Assembly (NCBI GenBank): GCA_946478965.1
Contig: CAMLDQ010000006.1
Coordinates: 1-48,637 of the forward strand
Source: an uncultured Methylobacillus sp.
Lineage (GTDB): Bacteria > Pseudomonadota > Gammaproteobacteria > Burkholderiales > Methylophilaceae
Direction: 5' to 3'
Length of the DNA: 48,637 bases
The translations under genes and the position numbers were made by a program. Below the pieces are notes generated by a model, which worked only from the letters and a program-made list of their open reading frames with translations, did not search any database and was not told the DNA's origin. This document shows positions 45,403-48,637 of this stretch, piece after piece (within the stretch, counting starts at the first letter, position 1; every line of letters begins with the position of its first letter).

Positions 45403-47193
45403 TTAGAAGCCGAGTGCGCGTGCGCTTTGGTAGAAGACGAAGCTGGTCAGCCAGGCTAGCACCAGCGACCAGATCACCGAGAACCACATGAAGGCGTTGC
45501 TCTTCGATTCGCTGCGCAATGTCGCGATGGTGGACAGACATGGGGTATAGATCAGCGTGAACAGCATGAAGCTCATGCCCTGTACCCAATCCAGCTTCTG
45601 CGCCATCAGCTGCAGCAGCGCATCGCCCTGCAGGCCGTAGATGACGGCCAGCGAGCCGATGACAATTTCCTTGGCGACAAAGCCGAAAATCAGCGCGATG
45701 GCGAGCTGGCCGTCAATGCCGATCGGCGTCAGCAACGGCGACAGCCAGTGGCCGATCATGCCGGCAAAGGTATACAGGCTGGCCGGAGGAACATCGCTGG
45801 GGTAATTGGTCAGCGCCCAGACCAGCACAACGCCGGCAATGATGAATTTTGATGCCCGGTTGAGAAAATGGCCGACTTCGTGCCAGCCGCGCAGCAGGAT
45901 CTGACGTGGGGTAGGGAAGCGATAAGGCGGCAGTTCCAGGATGAAAGGTTCACTGCTGATGAAATAGTTCCTGAACAGCACGGCGCTGGCAAAGGTGGCG
46001 GCAAAGCTCACCAGGTAAAGCGAGAACAGTACCAGCGGCGCTTGCGAGGGCTTAAATAAAGCCGCCGTCATGAATACGAACACCTGCAGCCGGGCCGAAC
46101 ACAAGGAAAAGGGAATGACCAGCATGGTCAGCAGGCGCGAAGCCCGGTTACGCATCACGCGCGTTCCCATCAATGCCGGCACGTTGCAGCCGAATCCCAT
46201 CAGCAGCATCACGAATCCGCGCCCATCAAGCCCCATTTTTGCCATCAGCGCATCCATCAGGAAGGCGGCGCGCGAGAGGTAGCCGCTGTCTTCGACTAGA
46301 GTCATCACCAGGAAGAAGAGGATGATGATAGGCACGAAGGCGGCCACGGTGCCCAGCCCGTTGTAGATGCCATCCAGCAGCAATCCGTGCAGCCAAGGCG
46401 GCGCGCCGGCGAGCATGGGTTCCAGCATGCCGCCGCGAAAGTAGCCGAGCAGCCACGCCACGCCGTCCTGCAGCGGTTTGCCGACGTTGAAAATGAATTG
46501 GAACAGCAAATACAGTGCGGCAAAGAAGATCGGCAGCCCCAGCCAGGGGTGCAGCAGCACCCGATCCAGCCGGACCGTTAGTTCGTCGGTGAGTTGTGCC
46601 GGCATGCGCACGGCGGACCTGACGATGGACTCCATCTCGCGTTCGATCTTGTCGTCCGTATCGAGCTGCGCGCGCAACTCCTGCGGGGCAGGATGCGAGT
46701 GGCTGCCGTTCATGGTGTCCGCTGCGAGCTGTAAAGCGTCCTTGAATCCTTCGCCATATTTTGCACTGAGCAATGCAACCGGCATTGCGAGTTGGCCGGC
46801 CATGGCGCTACAGTCGACTTCGATGCCATGGCGCCTGGCTTCGTCTGCCATGTTGAGCATCAGCACGGTCGGCAGGCCGAGGGCGCGGATCTGCAGTGCG
46901 AGTGAAATCTGGCGGTCGATCTGGGAGGTATTGAGCACCAGAATGACCAGGTCGATATCGTTGTTCTCGAGGAAGTGGCGGACGACTTGCTCGTCGTCCG
47001 AAAACCCGTGCAAGTCGTAGATACCCGGCAGGTCGACCAGTTCTGCGATATGCCCGCCGAGCAGGATTTTTGCGCTCATCAGGTCCACTGTGATGCCGGG
47101 CCAGTTGCCGACGCGGGCAGATGCACCGCTGATACGGTTGAAGAGAGTGGATTTGCCTGTATTGGGCATGCCCAGCAGGGCGACGTGTTTCAT
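45403..47193 (-). CDS. feoB: Ferrous iron transporter FeoB (short form)
   Basis: 596-aa inner-membrane Fe(II) transporter, shorter than the 773-aa E. coli form. N-terminal G domain: G1 GMPNTGKS (8-15), Thr35 as G2, DLPG (54-57) as G3, NMAD (114-117) as G4. Membrane part with MGFGCNVPALMGTR, a second Gate-like region and YTPCLSTIATLRSE near the end. The shorter length mainly reflects compact loops between the G domain and membrane part and a lack of C-terminal extension. Lies 24 bases downstream of feoA on the same strand. Confidence 0.95.
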   Translation of the reverse strand: MKHVALLGMPNTGKSTLFNRISGASARVGNWPGITVDLMSAKILLGGHIAELVDLPGIYDLHGFSDDEQVVRHFLENNDIDLVILVLNTSQIDRQISLALQIRALGLPTVLMLNMADEARRHGIEVDCSAMAGQLAMPVALLSAKYGEGFKDALQLAADTMNGSHSHPAPQELRAQLDTDDKIEREMESIVRSAVRMPAQLTDELTVRLDRVLLHPWLGLPIFFAALYLLFQFIFNVGKPLQDGVAWLLGYFRGGMLEPMLAGAPPWLHGLLLDGIYNGLGTVAAFVPIIILFFLVMTLVEDSGYLSRAAFLMDALMAKMGLDGRGFVMLLMGFGCNVPALMGTRVMRNRASRLLTMLVIPFSLCSARLQVFVFMTAALFKPSQAPLVLFSLYLVSFAATFASAVLFRNYFISSEPFILELPPYRFPTPRQILLRGWHEVGHFLNRASKFIIAGVVLVWALTNYPSDVPPASLYTFAGMIGHWLSPLLTPIGIDGQLAIALIFGFVAKEIVIGSLAVIYGLQGDALLQLMAQKLDWVQGMSFMLFTLIYTPCLSTIATLRSESKSNAFMWFSVIWSLVLAWLTSFVFYQSARALGF

Positions 47194-47217
47194 GAAGGTT
47201 ACAGTACTGGTGTGCGC

Positions 47218-47463
47218 TTATGCGATCGCCAGTTCCCTGGATATCTGGATGCGGCCGGCTTCGGAGCCGCGCAGGATAATGTCGGTGGTGCCGATGCGGA
47301 CGTGCAGGGGGCCGTGAAAGCGGGCGCGACGGACAAGTTCGATTTTCTTCCCGATACGGAATCCCAGCGCGTTGAGGCGGTGGTGCAGACTTTCGTCAGC
47401 ATGGATGGCGCGGATGGTGGCCTGTTCGCCTGGGTGCAAGGTATCGAGACTGCCGGTAATCAT
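47218..47463 (-). CDS. feoA: FeoA, SH3-like partner of FeoB
   Basis: 81-aa cytosolic protein with one FeoA domain: LHPGEQATIRAIHADESLHHRL, LNALGFRIGKKIELVRR, GPLHVRIGTTDIILRGSEA. It is needed for FeoB-dependent iron uptake. Cotranscribed with feoB from the promoter upstream (47483-47523). Confidence 0.95.
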   Translation of the reverse strand: MITGSLDTLHPGEQATIRAIHADESLHHRLNALGFRIGKKIELVRRARFHGPLHVRIGTTDIILRGSEAGRIQISRELAIA

Positions 47464-47482
47464 CTTTATTTCCAGAGTAAAT

Positions 47483-47523
47483 GGGAATTGTTCTTATTAT
47501 TGCATAACCATAATTCGCTGCAA
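47483..47523 (-). promoter_or_regulatory. feoAB promoter with overlapping Fur-like box
   Basis: On the minus strand: TTGCAG (47518-47523), 16 bases, then AATAAT (47496-47501) upstream of feoA. A 19-base site at 47483-47501 starting with AATAAT matches 12 of 19 positions of the Fur consensus and overlaps the -10. Iron repression is expected for feo operons; the match is moderate. Confidence 0.4.
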
Positions 47524-47535
47524 GTTAATTTAAGT

Positions 47536-47565
47536 AAAAACGGCGCCCGAAGGCGCCGTTTTTTT
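47536..47565. terminator. Strong bidirectional terminator (UUCG loop)
   Basis: Stem CGGCGCC / GGCGCCG with a four-base loop that reads TTCG on the minus strand, where T5 follows; on the plus strand T7 follows. It ends the ppiC transcript on the minus strand, 17 bases after the stop. Confidence 0.93.
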
Positions 47566-47581
47566 GTGGTGATGCACCGGA

Positions 47582-48373
47582 TCAGTTGTTGACGATCTTG
47601 GCCCTGGCGCGCAGATCGGTCAGCATTTTCTCCAGATTGCGCTGCTGCACCTGCTTCTGCAATGCATCCTTGACTTGTGCATAGGCCGGAGGTTGGGAGG
47701 TGCGGGTGTCCTCCAGCTTGATGACATGCCAGCCAAACTGGGTTTGCACCGGCGTTGTGGTGTACTGGCCCTTTTGCAGTTTGGCAACGGCATCGCTGAA
47801 CGGCTTCACCATGGCGGCAGGGGAGAACCAACCCAGATCGCCGCCCTTTTCCTTGGAACCGGGGTCCTTGGATTTGTCCTTCGCTAGCTTGGCGAAATCG
47901 GCGCCCTTGCCCAGTTGCGCGATGATGTCCTTGGCTTCGGCTTCGGTCGATACCAGGATGTGGCTCGCGTCATACTCCTTGTCGCCCATCTGCTGCTTGA
48001 ACTTCTCATACTCGGCCTTGGTGTCGGCATCGGAGACCGGGTTTTTCTTGATGTAGTTTTCAATATAGGTGTTCACCAACAACTCGCGGCTCAGCAGTTG
48101 CTGCCGGGCGATGAAGTCGGGCTGCTTGTCCAGCCCCTGCTTCTGCGCCTCCTGTGCGACCACTTCGCTGCTGATCAACTTGTTGAGCACGACGTTGCGG
48201 GTGTTGTCGTCGACTTTCTGGCCGTGCGCGGTGGCATCCTTGAGGATGAAGTCCATCAGGGAGCGCGGGATTGGCTTGCCGTTCACGGTTGCAACGGCAT
48301 CGTCGGCGGCATATGCGGTTGGCAGCAGCAGGCCGAACATGGCCGCCAGCAGGATGTGTTTGGTCAGACTCAT
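47582..48373 (-). CDS. Parvulin-type peptidyl-prolyl isomerase, periplasmic
   Basis: 263-aa exported folding helper: signal peptide MSLTKHILLAAMFGLLLPTAYA, a SurA-like helical N-terminal region (VNGKPIPRSLMDFILKD), then one rotamase domain (about 130-225) with ASHILVSTEAEAKDII, KGGDLGWFSPAAMVKPF and TQFGWHVIKLED, all family markers. Such proteins assist outer-membrane protein folding. Next to a bolA-type gene, an order common in Betaproteobacteria. Confidence 0.95.
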   Translation of the reverse strand: MSLTKHILLAAMFGLLLPTAYAADDAVATVNGKPIPRSLMDFILKDATAHGQKVDDNTRNVVLNKLISSEVVAQEAQKQGLDKQPDFIARQQLLSRELLVNTYIENYIKKNPVSDADTKAEYEKFKQQMGDKEYDASHILVSTEAEAKDIIAQLGKGADFAKLAKDKSKDPGSKEKGGDLGWFSPAAMVKPFSDAVAKLQKGQYTTTPVQTQFGWHVIKLEDTRTSQPPAYAQVKDALQKQVQQRNLEKMLTDLRARAKIVNN

Positions 48374-48404
48374 CAGGGTTCCTTAACGGTGGGGAAATGT
48401 GAAT

Positions 48405-48637
48405 TCAGCGCTCATCTGGCGTCAGGGCGGTGATGCTCAGGGCGTGGATGCGCGTCGGGATAAGATCTTGAAGCGCCTGGTAAATGGCGCGATGGCGCAT
48501 TATCTGCGATTTCCCGGAAAAATGCGAGCTGACTATGGTAAGAGTCAAATGCCCACCGCCCGAACTGCCGGCATGCCCGGCATGCTTGGCGCTGTCGTCG
48601 ACGATCTCCAGCAATTGCGGCTCAAGCGCAGCCAGGC
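48405..48637 (-). CDS. BolA family protein, 5' end outside the window
   Basis: The frame reads LEPQLLEIVDDSAKHAGHAG, then GGHLTLTIVSSHFSGKS, RHRAIYQAL, HALSITALTPDE and a stop, a typical BolA/IbaG-like protein that works with monothiol glutaredoxins in iron-sulfur cluster handling. The open frame runs to the window edge, so the start is not seen. The conserved His (in RHRAIY) is present. Confidence 0.9.
   Translation of the reverse strand, partial: LAALEPQLLEIVDDSAKHAGHAGSSGGGHLTLTIVSSHFSGKSQIMRHRAIYQALQDLIPTRIHALSITALTPDER

Overview
The window looks like chromosomal DNA of a motile, Gram-negative betaproteobacterium. This rests on familiar gene neighbourhoods (sucC-sucD, nadE-glnB, feoA-feoB, ppiC next to a bolA-type gene), moderately high GC, and a complete flgB-flgL hook/rod cluster of the beta/gamma type. 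A Nitrosomonadales/Gallionellaceae-like host is my best guess from overall similarity, but I could not run a search. I saw no tRNA, rRNA, insertion sequence, CRISPR array or phage gene, and no gene-free gap longer than about 225 bases.

Layout. 1-3284: purL without its 5' end. 3309-6513: an exported ankyrin protein, then a tightly packed three-gene set (PQQ-type sugar dehydrogenase-like propeller, unknown periplasmic protein, SMP-30/NHL-like propeller). 6538-9112: flgA on the minus strand, divergent from a GGDEF diguanylate cyclase. 9266-19209: flgBCDEFGHIJ behind a sigma-54-like promoter, then flgKL behind a clear sigma-28 promoter. 19242-30144: eleven tightly packed genes for a nonulosonic acid, almost certainly of the legionaminic type. 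The order legB, legC, legI, legG, ptmE, ptmF, legF/ptmB, ptmA matches the flagellin-glycosylation locus of Campylobacter, with three extra genes interleaved (a second DegT-type aminotransferase, a FemAB/GNAT-like transferase, a methyltransferase). 30193-33965: a sulfotransferase, a Maf-type flagellin glycosyltransferase and a TPR protein. 34130-37849: flagellin with its own sigma-28 promoter and a structured leader, an unknown 237-aa protein, flbT, flaF and a TPR/Ig-like protein. 37856-48637: housekeeping genes (serB, sucCD, an ankyrin protein, nadE, glnB, an ion transporter, feoAB, a parvulin PPIase, a partial bolA-family gene).

How it fits together. The central 28 kb reads as one programme. 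Rod and hook are built first (sigma-54-like control). Hook-filament junction proteins and flagellin follow under sigma-28. The sugar genes lie directly downstream of flgL with no visible terminator, so they may be transcribed with flgKL. The CMP-nonulosonic acid would be the donor for Maf, which would glycosylate flagellin in the cytoplasm before export. The sulfotransferase and the three extra enzymes suggest the sugar is further decorated.

The most unusual part is the flagellin block. The flagellin termini, FlbT and FlaF are of the kind known from Alphaproteobacteria, while the hook/rod cluster and flanks look betaproteobacterial. The usual flaG-fliD-fliS genes are absent here, and two uncharacterised proteins flank flbT-flaF. 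Two perfect hairpins in the flagellin mRNA leader offer a candidate target for FlbT-type post-transcriptional control.
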